NCBI RefSeq assembly: GCF_963667735.1
Contig: NZ_OY763919.1
Span: 806,001-870,000, forward strand
Reading direction: 5' to 3'
DNA from: an uncultured Methanoregula sp.
Lineage (GTDB): Archaea; Halobacteriota; Methanomicrobia; Methanomicrobiales; Methanospirillaceae
Length of the DNA: 64,000 nucleotides
Shown here: one piece after another, positions 28,753 to 37,637 of the stretch
How positions within the stretch are numbered: position 1 is the stretch's first letter
Layout of the letters: each line of letters opens with the position of its first letter
Notes under the pieces: generated by a model
The model's input: the letters and a program-made list of their open reading frames with translations, nothing else
Told to the model about the DNA's origin: nothing
The model's database searches: none
Position numbers and translations under genes: made by a program

Positions 28753-29700
28753 CGGGATCAAGAGAAGATGGCGTGATGGGAATATACAGGTAGCGGAACG
28801 GACCGGGAGGGGATATTCCGTGCCAGAACCGTCGGGGTTTTCCGTCCGGCAGGAAAAAACCGGTTATTGTTCCCGGAAAATACTATAAACATATTTAAAT
28901 AAAAACCGGGTTCGCAAAAGATATTCAGGGTTTGATTGATTCATAACAGGAATTCGATCAAGATTCGTTTAACATTCTCCAGTCAAAGTCTGGTTGAAAA
29001 CTTTTAATCAGGGATCGATTGAAAAATAAAAATCAAGGTTTGATTGATCCGGATCAGGTTTTCAATCAGGATCATGATCGCGATTGAAATTTTAAAATCA
29101 AAGCTCGATTGAAAAATAAAAATCAAAGTCTGCTTGAAAATTTTCAATCAAGGTTTGATGATCAAAAGTTAAGTACCTGTACACTTGTGCTCACGGACCG
29201 ATCACGACGGAAGCCCGATCACAGATACGATTTTTCAATCAAGGTCCGGTTGAAATTTTTTCATCAAGGTTTGCTAAAAATTTTTCAAGTAAGGTTCGAT
29301 TGAAAAATGAAAATCAAGGTTTGATTGATCCGGGAACGATTTTCAAACGCGATCGTGATCGCGATTGAAATTTTTTGGGTAAGGTTTGGTTGAAAATTGT
29401 AGTACTGGGTCGGGAACTGGGCAGATACCATGGCGGCGCTGGTGTAGGCCGCGATGAGATGAGCGAGATGAACAAACTGGGTGGGAGGAGTTCCCTACCC
29501 TACTTTTCTTTAACTTGGATTGACGGAGGGGACTGTACCTGTTCCCACGGACCATCCCTAGGCTTTGTGAGGAAAAAAGTAGGTATATCGGTTTCTGGTG
29601 TTACCACAGCGACGGGGGTGAAACCAAATAGTGTGTCTAATTATCGTAAATTATCCAAGGAGGGCGAAATTTCTATCATATCAAGAATTTGATATCTGGT
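28753..29700. other. Long AT-rich non-coding interval with repeat array
   Basis: About 950 bases between divergent genes. The central 480 bases are a degenerate tandem repeat (listed separately). The right part (29400-29680) shows no gene. It contains a second weak repeat: GTACCTGT with CACGGACC-ATC occurs near 29172 and again near 29535. Confidence 0.5.
28923..29400. repeat. Degenerate 25-bp tandem array of palindromic units
   Basis: About twelve or more diverged copies of a unit with consensus close to AATCAAGGTTTGATTGAAAA plus T-rich filler. Units start at 28956, 28981, 29006 and 29031; at 29096, 29121 and 29146; at 29237, 29262, 29287 and 29312, in each block exactly 25 bp apart; further copies are near 28923, 29064 and 29377. 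The core AATCAA-N3-TTGATT is an inverted repeat. A longer segment (29017-29110) is itself repeated at 29296-29370. There are no spacers, so it is not a CRISPR array. Arrays like this can be iterons, protein-binding sites or satellite DNA. Confidence 0.7.
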
Positions 29701-30687
29701 ATGGAACCGGCAAAAATTTACTGCCCAAATTGTTATAATCAAGTTGAAAATGGTTCAAAGGAGTGCCCACGATGTTATACAAAAATCTCTCACAATCTTG
29801 AAAATTTTCTATTAGGAAAGTACAAAATTTTTACATTAATTGGCGTTTTCGGTGCCCTCTCTATTTATTTATTGACAATATCACAGAAAAATGACGATAA
29901 TTCACTGCTTCTTTTGGGAAGTCTATATTGCTTAACAATAGTCATCATTTTATCTGCAATTAGTATTTGGGATCTTTTTGTTTATTCATTCAAAAACCAA
30001 AAAATTGATTATAAAAAATTTTCAATATATGATATTTTTTATAGCGTCAAACCACTGCCAGCTTTGATCTTATTCACTGCATTTTTCTGTGTTTTAATTT
30101 TCATTTTATCAATTTTTATTCTTTCAAATCCCGCAGTGAATGAGACAATAATTTATGCGTTTTTATTAACTGCAGTCGCTATTATTGCTATTTCAATCAT
30201 TTATCATCCATATAGATTTTTTTTGGAGAAATGGAATAATTGGATTAGAGCGGCCATTTTCATTTTTCTCTTAATAGCATTATTTTCAATTATAAAAAAT
30301 CAAATCAGTGACGGCCTTAATAATCCCTTAAGCCTTGCACTCACAGCAATATTTTCCTCGATTTTAATTATTTTATTGATAAATTGTCTAGAGTTAATGT
30401 ATAGAGAAATGACTACGGAAAAGGAGGTGAAACCAATTGATCCAACAATTATTGATGGACACACAAAACTTGAAATGAAAGACCCAGCAAAAAATCCAAT
30501 TGAGAAAAATAGAGAGAGGAGAAAAATTTTGTTTGCTATTGTATTGATTATTTTGGGAGTAATCCTAAATTTTATCCTTGTTCTGGTTTTGGGGGATAAA
30601 TCATCTTTATACTTACCTTTTGGGTATGGGGTTTATTTCTTAGGATTGTCATTAATCGTAAATAGTTGGTTCTCGCTAAAGGAGTGA
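29701..30687 (+). CDS. AT-rich zinc-ribbon membrane protein
   Basis: A 328-residue protein. An N-terminal zinc ribbon (CPNCYNQVENGSKECPRC, residues 8-25) is followed by roughly eight to ten hydrophobic segments and a polar loop near residues 240-280. I recognise the zinc-ribbon/multi-TM plan, which is common in archaea, but no function. The gene is strongly AT-rich in a GC-rich genome and lies beside the 25-bp repeat array, so it was probably acquired horizontally. The ATG at 29701 is preferred over a TTG at 29689. Confidence 0.65.
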   Translation: MEPAKIYCPNCYNQVENGSKECPRCYTKISHNLENFLLGKYKIFTLIGVFGALSIYLLTISQKNDDNSLLLLGSLYCLTIVIILSAISIWDLFVYSFKNQKIDYKKFSIYDIFYSVKPLPALILFTAFFCVLIFILSIFILSNPAVNETIIYAFLLTAVAIIAISIIYHPYRFFLEKWNNWIRAAIFIFLLIALFSIIKNQISDGLNNPLSLALTAIFSSILIILLINCLELMYREMTTEKEVKPIDPTIIDGHTKLEMKDPAKNPIEKNRERRKILFAIVLIILGVILNFILVLVLGDKSSLYLPFGYGVYFLGLSLIVNSWFSLKE

Positions 30688-30783
30688 TGTATTCTCTTAA
30701 TTTAAAAATTGAAAAAATTTTAAGGAATTAAATATATGAAAAATAAGTTGTCGATTTAATTCAGAAATATTAATTATATTGAA

Positions 30784-32076
30784 TTATTTCCCCTTCTTCT
30801 CCTTCCCGGTCCCGAACAACTCATTCACCATCTTGACCGCACACAAATCCCCGCACATCGAGCAGGTCTCGGTCTCGCCGTCCCGCTCGTGGATCTTTCT
30901 CGCGTGATCCCCGTATAATGCGAGTTTGAACTGTTCGTCCCAGTCCAGTTCGTGCCGGGCCTCGGCCATCTGCACTTCCCGGTCCATCTTCCAGCCCTCG
31001 TGCTTCCGGACCGTGTCCCCCACGTGGGCTGCGATCTTCGCAACCCGGGTCCCCTCGATGATATCGGCAACATCCGGCAGGGCCAGGTGCTCGCTCGGCG
31101 AGACCATGCAGAGGAAGTCGGCACCGTTCAGGCAGGCCGTTGCCCCGCCGATGGCTGCCACGACATGGTCATAGCCCGGCGCGATATCGGTGACGAGCGG
31201 CCCTAGCAGGTAAAGCGGGGCATGGTCGGTGATCTCTTTTATCATCCGGACATTGTAGCCCACCTGGTCGAGCGGCATATGGCCCGGTCCCTCGATCATC
31301 CGCTGGACGCCGGCCGCCTGAGCCCGCTTCGCGAGCATCCCGAGCGTCATGTACTCAACGGACTTGGCCAGCTTCTCGGCATCCTGCAGGCAGCCGGGGC
31401 GCATCCCGTCCCCGAGGCTGATCGTCACATCGTACTCGGCAAGGATCTCAAGCAGGTAATCGTACTCGGCATAGAGCGGGTTCTCCTCCTCCCGCTGCAT
31501 CATCATGGCGCAGTGGAACGAGCCGCCCCGGCTGACAACCCCCATCAGGCGGGGATCCGCCCTGAGTGCGGAGAGTGCCTGCCGGTTCACCCCGCAGTGG
31601 AGCGTGAGGAAGTCGACACCCTGCCTGCAGTGCTCCCGGATGACTGTAAAGAGCAGGTCGGCAGTAACATCGCCGGCATTTCCCGCCCGGCGCACCGCCT
31701 CGTATATGGGAACGGTCCCGACCGTTGTGTCGAGCGCGAGCATCTTCTTGCGGATCGCGACAAGGTCGCCTCCCGTGGAGAGATCCATGAGGGCATCGGC
31801 GCCGTTTTCGAGCGCCGCTTTCGCCTTCACTTCTTCAAGGGCGGGATCGCACCGGCTCCCGGAGGTCCCGACATTCACGTTGATCTTGACCGAACAGCCG
31901 CTCCCGATGGCCGAGAGCGGGTGCTTCCGGGCAGGGTTCGCCGGGACAACGATCCTTCCGGCTGCTATTCTTCTCGCGAGCCGTTCCGGCTCCATCTGTT
32001 CCGCCCGGGCAACCGCATCGAGCTCCGGCCGGGCCCCGCGACTGCACCTGCGGATGAGCAAATCCATAAGAAACAT
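30784..32076 (-). CDS. thiC: Phosphomethylpyrimidine synthase ThiC
   Basis: A 430-residue radical-SAM-like enzyme that converts aminoimidazole ribotide to the HMP-phosphate part of thiamine. ThiC landmarks are seen: INVNVGTSGSR, DLSTGGDL, SRGGSFHCAMM, SLGDGMRPGC, EGPGHMPLDQ and, at the C-terminus, the cluster-binding CSMCGDLCAVK (C-x2-C-x4-C). It starts at 32076 with AGGAG nine bases upstream. Only 25 bases separate it from the divergent MBL-fold gene, leaving no room for a thiamine riboswitch. Confidence 0.96.
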   Translation of the reverse strand: MFLMDLLIRRCSRGARPELDAVARAEQMEPERLARRIAAGRIVVPANPARKHPLSAIGSGCSVKINVNVGTSGSRCDPALEEVKAKAALENGADALMDLSTGGDLVAIRKKMLALDTTVGTVPIYEAVRRAGNAGDVTADLLFTVIREHCRQGVDFLTLHCGVNRQALSALRADPRLMGVVSRGGSFHCAMMMQREEENPLYAEYDYLLEILAEYDVTISLGDGMRPGCLQDAEKLAKSVEYMTLGMLAKRAQAAGVQRMIEGPGHMPLDQVGYNVRMIKEITDHAPLYLLGPLVTDIAPGYDHVVAAIGGATACLNGADFLCMVSPSEHLALPDVADIIEGTRVAKIAAHVGDTVRKHEGWKMDREVQMAEARHELDWDEQFKLALYGDHARKIHERDGETETCSMCGDLCAVKMVNELFGTGKEKKGK

Positions 32077-32101
32077 CTGTTACGGCTCCTTATTATTGTG
32101 C

Positions 32102-32704
32102 ATGCAGGTCAGGTGGATTTGCGGGGAGTCGGTCTATGCCAATGCGTATATCTGTGGAAATATCCTGGTGGATGCCGGGGTCATGCCCATGGCGGTCCAG
32201 CCCTTTAAGGAAGAGATCGATACCATCGTTCTTACGCACTGCCACTTCGACCATACCGCCCGGGTAAAAGAGATCGCGCACATGTGCAAGGCCAAGGTCG
32301 CCATCCACACGGAAGATGCGCTCGGCCTCCTGGAAGATGCAAAGAGTCTCTCCATGCACTTTGGCGCCCGCTCGCCGGGTATCATCCCCGACATCAAGCT
32401 CAAGGAAGGGGATACGATCGGCGACTTTGTCGTGATCCACACACCGGGCCACACCCGGGGGAGCATCTGCCTCTGGTCGGAGAAAGACAAGGTTCTCATC
32501 AGCGGGGATACGGTCTTTGCGGACGGCTACTTCGGGCGCTATGATTTCCCCGGCGGGAGCAGGACCGAACTGGCCCGATCGCTCGACCGGCTCGCGCTGC
32601 TCGATGTTGAAGGACTGTATGCCGGGCATGGCGAGCCTACCGATGCTGGAGGGAGCCGGTGCATTGCAGCGGCCCTCGGCCTCATGAAGAGCGGGTATGG
32701 ATAA
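32102..32704 (+). CDS. Metallo-beta-lactamase-fold hydrolase
   Basis: A 200-residue protein. The metal-binding signature HCHFDH sits near residue 46, HTPGHTRGS supplies the next His, the GDTVF aspartate follows, and the last His is in YAGHGEP. This is the glyoxalase II-like group, and hydrolysis of a thioester or similar is likely, but the substrate is unknown. The ATG is divergent from thiC and almost leaderless. Its 3' end overlaps the DUF123 gene by eight bases. Confidence 0.87.
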   Translation: MQVRWICGESVYANAYICGNILVDAGVMPMAVQPFKEEIDTIVLTHCHFDHTARVKEIAHMCKAKVAIHTEDALGLLEDAKSLSMHFGARSPGIIPDIKLKEGDTIGDFVVIHTPGHTRGSICLWSEKDKVLISGDTVFADGYFGRYDFPGGSRTELARSLDRLALLDVEGLYAGHGEPTDAGGSRCIAAALGLMKSGYG

Positions 32705-33134
32705 GGGAATCTACTGCCTCGTCTTTTTTTGTCCCGGGTGTACCGTCAGGGTCGGGGCTCTCGGGGAGATCGCATTCCGGAAGGGCTGGTACATCTACGT
32801 GGGTTCGGCGCTCGGGACCGGGGGTCTCGCACGCCTCGAACGCCACATCGCCCTCTCCCACAACAAAGACAAACGCCCGAAGTGGCACGTGGATTACCTC
32901 TCCACCGACTCCCGATTTGTCCTGCGATTGGCAGTCCATGCCGTGACCGAAGAAAGGCTCGAGTGCCGGCTCGCGGATGCTCTTGCAGGAGCCGCCATAC
33001 CGGGATTCGGGTCGAGCGACTGCGACTGCCCGTCCCACCTGTTTTACCGTACCCGAAATCCCGTGAACGAGATCGAATATGCATTCCGGTCCCTGGGACT
33101 GGAGCCGGTCACCACAATCATCAAGAACCCGTAG
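32697..33134 (+). CDS. DUF123 / Uri-type GIY-YIG-like protein
   Basis: A 145-residue protein of the DUF123 (PF01986) family. Seen are GIYCLVFF, the FRKGWYIYVGSALG stretch, LARLERHIALSHNKDKRPKWH and CRLADAL...GFGSSDCDCPSHLFY. In some archaea DUF123 is fused or neighbouring to endonuclease III and is regarded as a possible nuclease distantly related to GIY-YIG enzymes. No nth gene is adjacent here. It overlaps the preceding gene, suggesting co-transcription. Confidence 0.85.
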   Translation: MDKGIYCLVFFCPGCTVRVGALGEIAFRKGWYIYVGSALGTGGLARLERHIALSHNKDKRPKWHVDYLSTDSRFVLRLAVHAVTEERLECRLADALAGAAIPGFGSSDCDCPSHLFYRTRNPVNEIEYAFRSLGLEPVTTIIKNP

Positions 33135-33151
33135 CACCGTAACGGTAAATC

Positions 33152-33706
33152 ATGAAGGTTCTGGGTATCTCGGGAAGCCCGCGAAAGGAAGGCAACACGG
33201 CAAGCCTTGTGAAGATCATCCTTGACCGGTGCGAAGGGGCCGGGCTTTCGACCGAATTCGTCTCGCTTGCAGGCAAGAAGATCCTGCCCTGCCTGGGCTG
33301 CGAGAAGTGCAAGGAGAAGAAATGGTGCATCATCGAGACCGATGACTGGGACAAGGTGATGAAAAAAGTGCTCGGCTGCGATGTCCTTGTCATCGGCTCC
33401 CCCACGTATTACTTCGATGTCAACGGGCAGACCAAGAACTTCATCGACCGCTCCTACTCCCTGTACCATGACCGCAAGCTGGCCGGCAAAAAGGGCGTTG
33501 CCGTTGCAGTCCATGCCAACAAGGGAGTGAGCCGGACCATCCAGACGCTTGAAGGGTTCCTCTCCTCCCACGAGTTCTCGTCCCTGGGATCGGTCAAGGG
33601 AACCGGCTACCACGAAGGCGACGTGCTCAACGATGAAGAGGCAGTCCAGAAGGCGGAGAAGACGGCCGATAAGATCATCCGGCTCGTCAAGACCCGGCAC
33701 ACATGA
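33152..33706 (+). CDS. Iron-sulfur flavoprotein / NADPH-FMN reductase-like
   Basis: A 184-residue flavodoxin-fold protein. The FMN phosphate loop is GISGSPRKEGNTASLV. The compact cysteine motif PCLGCEKCKEKKWC near residues 50-63 resembles the C-x2-C-x(4-7)-C motif that binds a [4Fe-4S] cluster in methanogen Isf. GSPTYYFDVNGQTKNFIDR is the second FMN contact region. It probably transfers electrons from ferredoxin to an oxidised acceptor. It begins 17 bases after DUF123 in the same direction. Confidence 0.86.
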   Translation: MKVLGISGSPRKEGNTASLVKIILDRCEGAGLSTEFVSLAGKKILPCLGCEKCKEKKWCIIETDDWDKVMKKVLGCDVLVIGSPTYYFDVNGQTKNFIDRSYSLYHDRKLAGKKGVAVAVHANKGVSRTIQTLEGFLSSHEFSSLGSVKGTGYHEGDVLNDEEAVQKAEKTADKIIRLVKTRHT

Positions 33707-33709
33707 TCT

Positions 33710-34168
33710 TCAGTACCCGTGCTTCTTTCCCGTCATTTCCTTGATATCGATCCGGATCACGCAGACCCGCTCCAGTTCTTTTTCTGAAAAATTATGCTCT
33801 TCTCCCCCGTAGTGCCGGAGGATGCAGGTGAGCGCCCGCTGCTTCTCAAAGTTCTCATCAACGAAAGCGGCAGTCCCGGTGCAGATGACGCTCTGGTATT
33901 GCATCTCCCAGGAGCAGGGGCGCTCATCCGGCAGGGGGCCGGCGGTATTGTCCACTTCAACACAGCAGCGCGGATTGTTCCGGAGGATCCCGATCTTCTT
34001 TCCTTCCTGCGCGGAATGGATATAGATTGCCCCGCCGTCGATCCCGAAACAGACCGGGACCACGTACGGCTCATCGCCGTCTGCAAGGGCGAGCCGGCAG
34101 ACAGGAGCAGCGGACAGGATCGCGGCCATCTCCTGCGGGTCGGTGATCTCCCGGTCCTTCCGCCGCAT
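33710..34168 (-). CDS. Pyridoxamine-phosphate-oxidase-fold flavoprotein (NimA-like)
   Basis: A 152-residue split-barrel protein. MAAILSAAPVCRLALADGDE and PYVVPVCFGIDGGAIYIHSA, followed by GKKIGILRNNPRCCVEVD, are characteristic of the PNPOx-like NimA/Rv1155 group that binds FMN, F420 or heme. It could be an FMN- or F420-dependent reductase or a stress protein. It ends two bases past the convergent flavoprotein gene and lies one base after the cofH stop on the same strand, so it is probably transcribed with cofH. Confidence 0.82.
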   Translation of the reverse strand: MRRKDREITDPQEMAAILSAAPVCRLALADGDEPYVVPVCFGIDGGAIYIHSAQEGKKIGILRNNPRCCVEVDNTAGPLPDERPCSWEMQYQSVICTGTAAFVDENFEKQRALTCILRHYGGEEHNFSEKELERVCVIRIDIKEMTGKKHGY

Positions 34169-34169
34169 A

Positions 34170-35282
34170 TCAGTTCCTCCCGGCAGGATCGGAAGCGACC
34201 GGCTGGTACAGCGTTGTCCGCCGGGCGAGCGTCCGCCCGAGATCCTCGACTACCCGCTGCATCTCGGCAGGGTCGAGATAATCCGTGTTGGTGGCGCCGG
34301 CCCCTTTTGAGATGCTCTCCTCGAACATGGTGCCCCCGAGATCGTTTCCCCCGGCAATGAGGCCAAGCTGGGCCATCTTGATCCCCTCTTTCACCCACGA
34401 GACCTGGATATTTTTGAAATTGTCGAGGAAGAGCCGGGCGATGGCAACCATGAGGAGATCCTCCCTCCCCGTTGCCCCGGCCCGGGCCTTGCCCTCGTGG
34501 TAGATCGGGGTGTTCATGTGGATGAACGAGAGGGGGACGAACTCGGAGAACCCTCCCGTCTCATCCTGGATGTCCCGGAGGATGGCGAGGTGGCGGACCC
34601 GGTTCCGGTCCGTCTCGCAGTGCCCGTACATGATCGTGGCCGTGGTCTGTATGCCAAGGCCGTGCGCCTCGGTGATGATCCGGATCCATTCCTTGGTCGG
34701 GATCTTCCCCCGGCAGATCCTGTCCCGGACCGAATCCACGAGAATCTCGGCAGCCGTCCCGCACATGGACGCAAGACCGGCCTCTTTCATCATAGCCAGA
34801 ACTTCCGCCGTGGAAAGGCCGCTCTTCTTTGCCGCATAGGAAACTTCCATCGGGTTGCTCGCGTGGAGATGGACGCCCGGCGCCGCCTCGCAGATCCAGC
34901 GGTACACGTCCGTATAGGACTGTGCGGTGAAATCGGGGTGGAGGCCGCTCACCGTGCAGATCTCGGAAACGCCCCGCTCATGCGCAAGGGCGGCCTTCTT
35001 CTGGATCGCCGCCTTGTCGTGAAAATAGATCCCCGGATCGCCTGGTTTCTTCGAGTACCCGCAGAAACCGCAGGCATTGACGCAGAGGTTCGTTACATTG
35101 ATGTTCTGGTTGCGGACATACGTGACCGCGTTTCCCGCCCGCGCTTCCCGCACTTCATCGGCAGCGGCGGCAATCTCCCAGACCTGCCGGTCGCGGACCG
35201 AGAAGAGGAAGACCGCCTCGTCTTCGTCCAGCCGGTGGCCGGCTTTCACATCGTCAAGCAACATCCTCAGGTTCCGATCCAT
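34170..35282 (-). CDS. cofH: F420 biosynthesis radical SAM protein CofH, paralog 1
   Basis: A 370-residue radical SAM enzyme. The cluster motif C-x3-C-x2-C appears as NLCVNACGFCGYSKK. It continues with the CofH-typical EICTVSGLHPDFTAQSYTDV, GTAAEILVDSVRDRICRGKI, TATIMYGHCETDRNRV and IQVSWVKEGIKMAQLGL. CofH couples tyrosine to 5-amino-6-ribitylaminouracil in the first half of deazaflavin (FO) synthesis; its partner CofG is not in this window. A second CofH-like gene lies at 35741-36826. The ATG at 35282 is preferred over one 21 codons upstream. Confidence 0.9.
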   Translation of the reverse strand: MDRNLRMLLDDVKAGHRLDEDEAVFLFSVRDRQVWEIAAAADEVREARAGNAVTYVRNQNINVTNLCVNACGFCGYSKKPGDPGIYFHDKAAIQKKAALAHERGVSEICTVSGLHPDFTAQSYTDVYRWICEAAPGVHLHASNPMEVSYAAKKSGLSTAEVLAMMKEAGLASMCGTAAEILVDSVRDRICRGKIPTKEWIRIITEAHGLGIQTTATIMYGHCETDRNRVRHLAILRDIQDETGGFSEFVPLSFIHMNTPIYHEGKARAGATGREDLLMVAIARLFLDNFKNIQVSWVKEGIKMAQLGLIAGGNDLGGTMFEESISKGAGATNTDYLDPAEMQRVVEDLGRTLARRTTLYQPVASDPAGRN

Positions 35283-35391
35283 GCTACCCCATTCCTTGGT
35301 ACGCAGTGTACCTTTCATGGAAAAGTAAAGATATCGTATCCGCAAACTGCAGGCTTATCATCCCCGGCGACAACCATTCCTTTTGAGAACA

Positions 35392-35691
35392 ATGAAACAG
35401 ACTCACGTGCACCTGGGAAAGAAAGTTGCAGACGGATTTGTTATTCCCCTTGGCCCGGCAAACCTGGTCGCGGTCAGGACCGACCTCGGCATGGTCGGGT
35501 GCGGGGCCTTCGATGTGGCTGCGCTGGACAAATTCAGCTACCCTGCAGCACGGGTCAGGCCGGCCACCGGGCCATCCATTGTCACTATCGATGATCTGCT
35601 TGACGGAATTGTCAAGGAGGCCAACCGGTCGGCCATTGACCGGGGGATCAACAACGGCATGACCGGCCGCGAAGCCCTGGAACTGCTCTAG
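35392..35691 (+). CDS. DUF1805-family protein
   Basis: A 99-residue protein matching the DUF1805 (YunC-like, PF08827) pattern: GFVIPLGPANLVAVRTDLGMVGCGAFDVAALDKFSYP, followed by GPSIVTIDDLLDGIVKEAN. These small proteins are widespread in methanogens and the function is unknown. It is inserted on the opposite strand between two cofH paralogs, with a T/A-rich stretch after the stop. Confidence 0.8.
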   Translation: MKQTHVHLGKKVADGFVIPLGPANLVAVRTDLGMVGCGAFDVAALDKFSYPAARVRPATGPSIVTIDDLLDGIVKEANRSAIDRGINNGMTGREALELL

Positions 35692-35699
35692 GCACCGGA

Positions 35700-35729
35700 T
35701 CTCTTTTTTCATTTTTAAAAAAAACGAAC
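35700..35729. terminator. Bidirectional oligo-T/A terminator
   Basis: Between the convergent DUF1805 gene and the second cofH, TCTTTTTTCATTTTTAAAAAAAACG gives a T-run on both strands. Archaeal transcription commonly ends at such T-runs without a hairpin. Confidence 0.6.
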
Positions 35730-35740
35730 GGTTGTCCGGC

Positions 35741-36826
35741 TCACAGGAGCTCATAGAGCGTTGTCCGCTGCCGGAGATTCCTGCCGAGATCCGTGACGAT
35801 CCGTTCCATGTCCTTTGGATCCAGGTAATCCGAGCCGGAGGCCCCGGCATCGCCGGTTACGTCGTCTGTGAACATGGTACCGGCCAGGTCGTTGGCTCCT
35901 GATAGGAGGGCGAGCTGGGTCATCTTGAGGCCCACCTTGCCCCAGGCCACCTGGATGTTTGCAAAGTTGTCGAGGAAGAGCCGGGAGACCGCGATCATCA
36001 GGAGATCCTCGCGGCCGGTCGGCCCGGCCCTTGCTATGCCCTGCTGGTACAGCGGCGTGTTGGTGTGGACAAAGGGAAGGGTGACGAGTTCGGTGAATCC
36101 CTTTGTCTCGTCCTGGATACCCCGGAGAAGGCCGAGATGCTCGGCCTGATCCTGTGCAGTCTCGTACGAGCCGTACATGATTGTGGCCGTGGATCGCAGC
36201 CCCATCCGGTGGGCTTCCTTGATGATCCGGACCCAGTCGGCGGCGGGCACTTTCCGGGGGCAGATGACCTCCCGGACCGAGTCGACAAGGATCTCGGCTG
36301 CAGTTCCCTGGATGGTCCCGAGGCCTTCTGCTTTGAGCCGGGCAAGGACCTCGGGGGTCGGGCAGTTGAGCTTCTTTGCTGCAAACGCGACCTCGTCCGG
36401 GCTGAAGGCATGGATGTGGACGCCGGGGCAGGCCTCGTGCACCCAGTCCATCATCTCGCAATAGGTATCGAGAGTGAAACCCGGGTGGACACCCGAGAGA
36501 AAACAGATCTCGGTGACGTTCCGCTCCTTTGCAAGCCGGGCCTGCTCCTGGATTGCCGCCTTGTCATGGCAGTACGCCCCCTCGTCAGTAACCTTCCGGC
36601 CGAACCCGCAGAACCCGCAGAGGTTCTTGCAGATATTGGTCACGTGAAGGTTCTGGTTCTTGACATAGGTGACGGTGTCTCCCACTTTCTGTTCCCGCAG
36701 CTCATCTGCGGCCGATACGATCTTAAGAACTTCCCTGCCCCGTGCGTTAAGAAGGGTCGCGGCTTCCCGTTCGGTGAGCCGGTGGCCTGACAGCACATCA
36801 TCGAGAAGGGTTGCAGTCGTTGTCAT
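35741..36826 (-). CDS. cofH: CofH paralog 2
   Basis: A 361-residue radical SAM enzyme with C-x3-C-x2-C in NICKNLCGFCGFGRK. It is clearly homologous to the CofH at 34170-35282 (GTAAEILVDSVR, TATIMYG, FLDNFANIQVAWGKVGLKMT), about half identical. It differs in places such as HPGFTLDTYCEM and HAFSPDEVAFAAKKL. It may be a second isoform or have a different acceptor. It ends at the terminator shared with DUF1805 and is followed on the same strand by a gap from signal peptidase. Confidence 0.85.
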   Translation of the reverse strand: MTTTATLLDDVLSGHRLTEREAATLLNARGREVLKIVSAADELREQKVGDTVTYVKNQNLHVTNICKNLCGFCGFGRKVTDEGAYCHDKAAIQEQARLAKERNVTEICFLSGVHPGFTLDTYCEMMDWVHEACPGVHIHAFSPDEVAFAAKKLNCPTPEVLARLKAEGLGTIQGTAAEILVDSVREVICPRKVPAADWVRIIKEAHRMGLRSTATIMYGSYETAQDQAEHLGLLRGIQDETKGFTELVTLPFVHTNTPLYQQGIARAGPTGREDLLMIAVSRLFLDNFANIQVAWGKVGLKMTQLALLSGANDLAGTMFTDDVTGDAGASGSDYLDPKDMERIVTDLGRNLRQRTTLYELL

Positions 36827-36841
36827 GATCCCGGGTCTCCG

Positions 36842-37549
36842 CTACTTCTGTTTTTTACCGGCTTTCTTTGCCGGTTTTTGTCCTTTCTCTTCTTTTGACC
36901 GCATATACAACTCGTGGAGGACCATGATGACGATGACGATTATCACAACTTCCACGATATGGAGGGGCAGGTACCCGACAAGGGGAACCGTGAAGAGGGC
37001 TTTTCCGACAATCCATTCATCCTTCACCGGCTCGGGCTGGCCGATCACAGGGAAGGAGAGGAATTGGTCCGGGGCAGGATTGTTATCCCCCCACGTGATA
37101 TAACCGGGATGGGGGGCCGTGTAATTCGTCTTGAGCTTGACGCCCCGGATCTCGGTCAGGGGCTCGTCGGTAGCATAAGCAACCGCACGGTGGATGATCG
37201 GGTGGACGCTCGAGAGGCCGTTGGGCTTGTAGATGATGACGTCCCCGTAACTTCCGAACTTCGGGTTGCCCGCTGCTTTGCCGTCGAGCCAGGTCTGGAA
37301 TTCCCCGTACCGGTCTTTCTGGACCACGAGGACGAGGTCCCCGACTTTCATATTGGGATCCATGCTCTTCGACTCGATGGTCACGACCGCCGGCCAGGTG
37401 CCGCAGATCAAGTAAAGGGCAAGGGCGATCGTCCCGACCACGGCGACAACCCAGAGGAGATCCCGGGCCAGCGAGACGGCCCAGTGATCGCTGGTGCGGA
37501 ACCGGGTGAATAGGGATCGGATATCCTGGTTGTTGTCTTTCTCTGCCAC
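36842..37549 (-). CDS. Archaeal signal peptidase I (S26B)
   Basis: A 235-residue membrane protease. TM1 is VVAVVGTIALALYLICG. The catalytic Ser sits in ESKSMDPNMKVGDLVLV, and the archaeal Lys-to-His replacement is expected at IIHRAV. The remaining aspartate pocket is around ITWGDNNPAPDQ. A C-terminal TM and Lys-rich tail (KPAKKAGKKQK) follow. It removes signal peptides from the many exported proteins in this window. It lies just upstream of the second cofH on the same strand, but the link is not obvious. Confidence 0.9.
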   Translation of the reverse strand: MAEKDNNQDIRSLFTRFRTSDHWAVSLARDLLWVVAVVGTIALALYLICGTWPAVVTIESKSMDPNMKVGDLVLVVQKDRYGEFQTWLDGKAAGNPKFGSYGDVIIYKPNGLSSVHPIIHRAVAYATDEPLTEIRGVKLKTNYTAPHPGYITWGDNNPAPDQFLSFPVIGQPEPVKDEWIVGKALFTVPLVGYLPLHIVEVVIIVIVIMVLHELYMRSKEEKGQKPAKKAGKKQK

Positions 37550-37637
37550 GTGGAATCGCGTCCTCTGCTGGAATTTGGTATAGTGTTTGACCGGTTATAC
37601 TTTAACCCTGTGGAATCCGGCCTGGCGTGGTGCATCG

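Noticed and set aside
28923..29400. CRISPR array
   Set aside because: The 25-bp units touch each other or differ only by short indels. There are no unique spacers of constant length and no cas genes in the window.
32077..32101. Thiamine (TPP) riboswitch before thiC
   Set aside because: Only 25 bases separate thiC from the divergent gene, far too little for a TPP aptamer.
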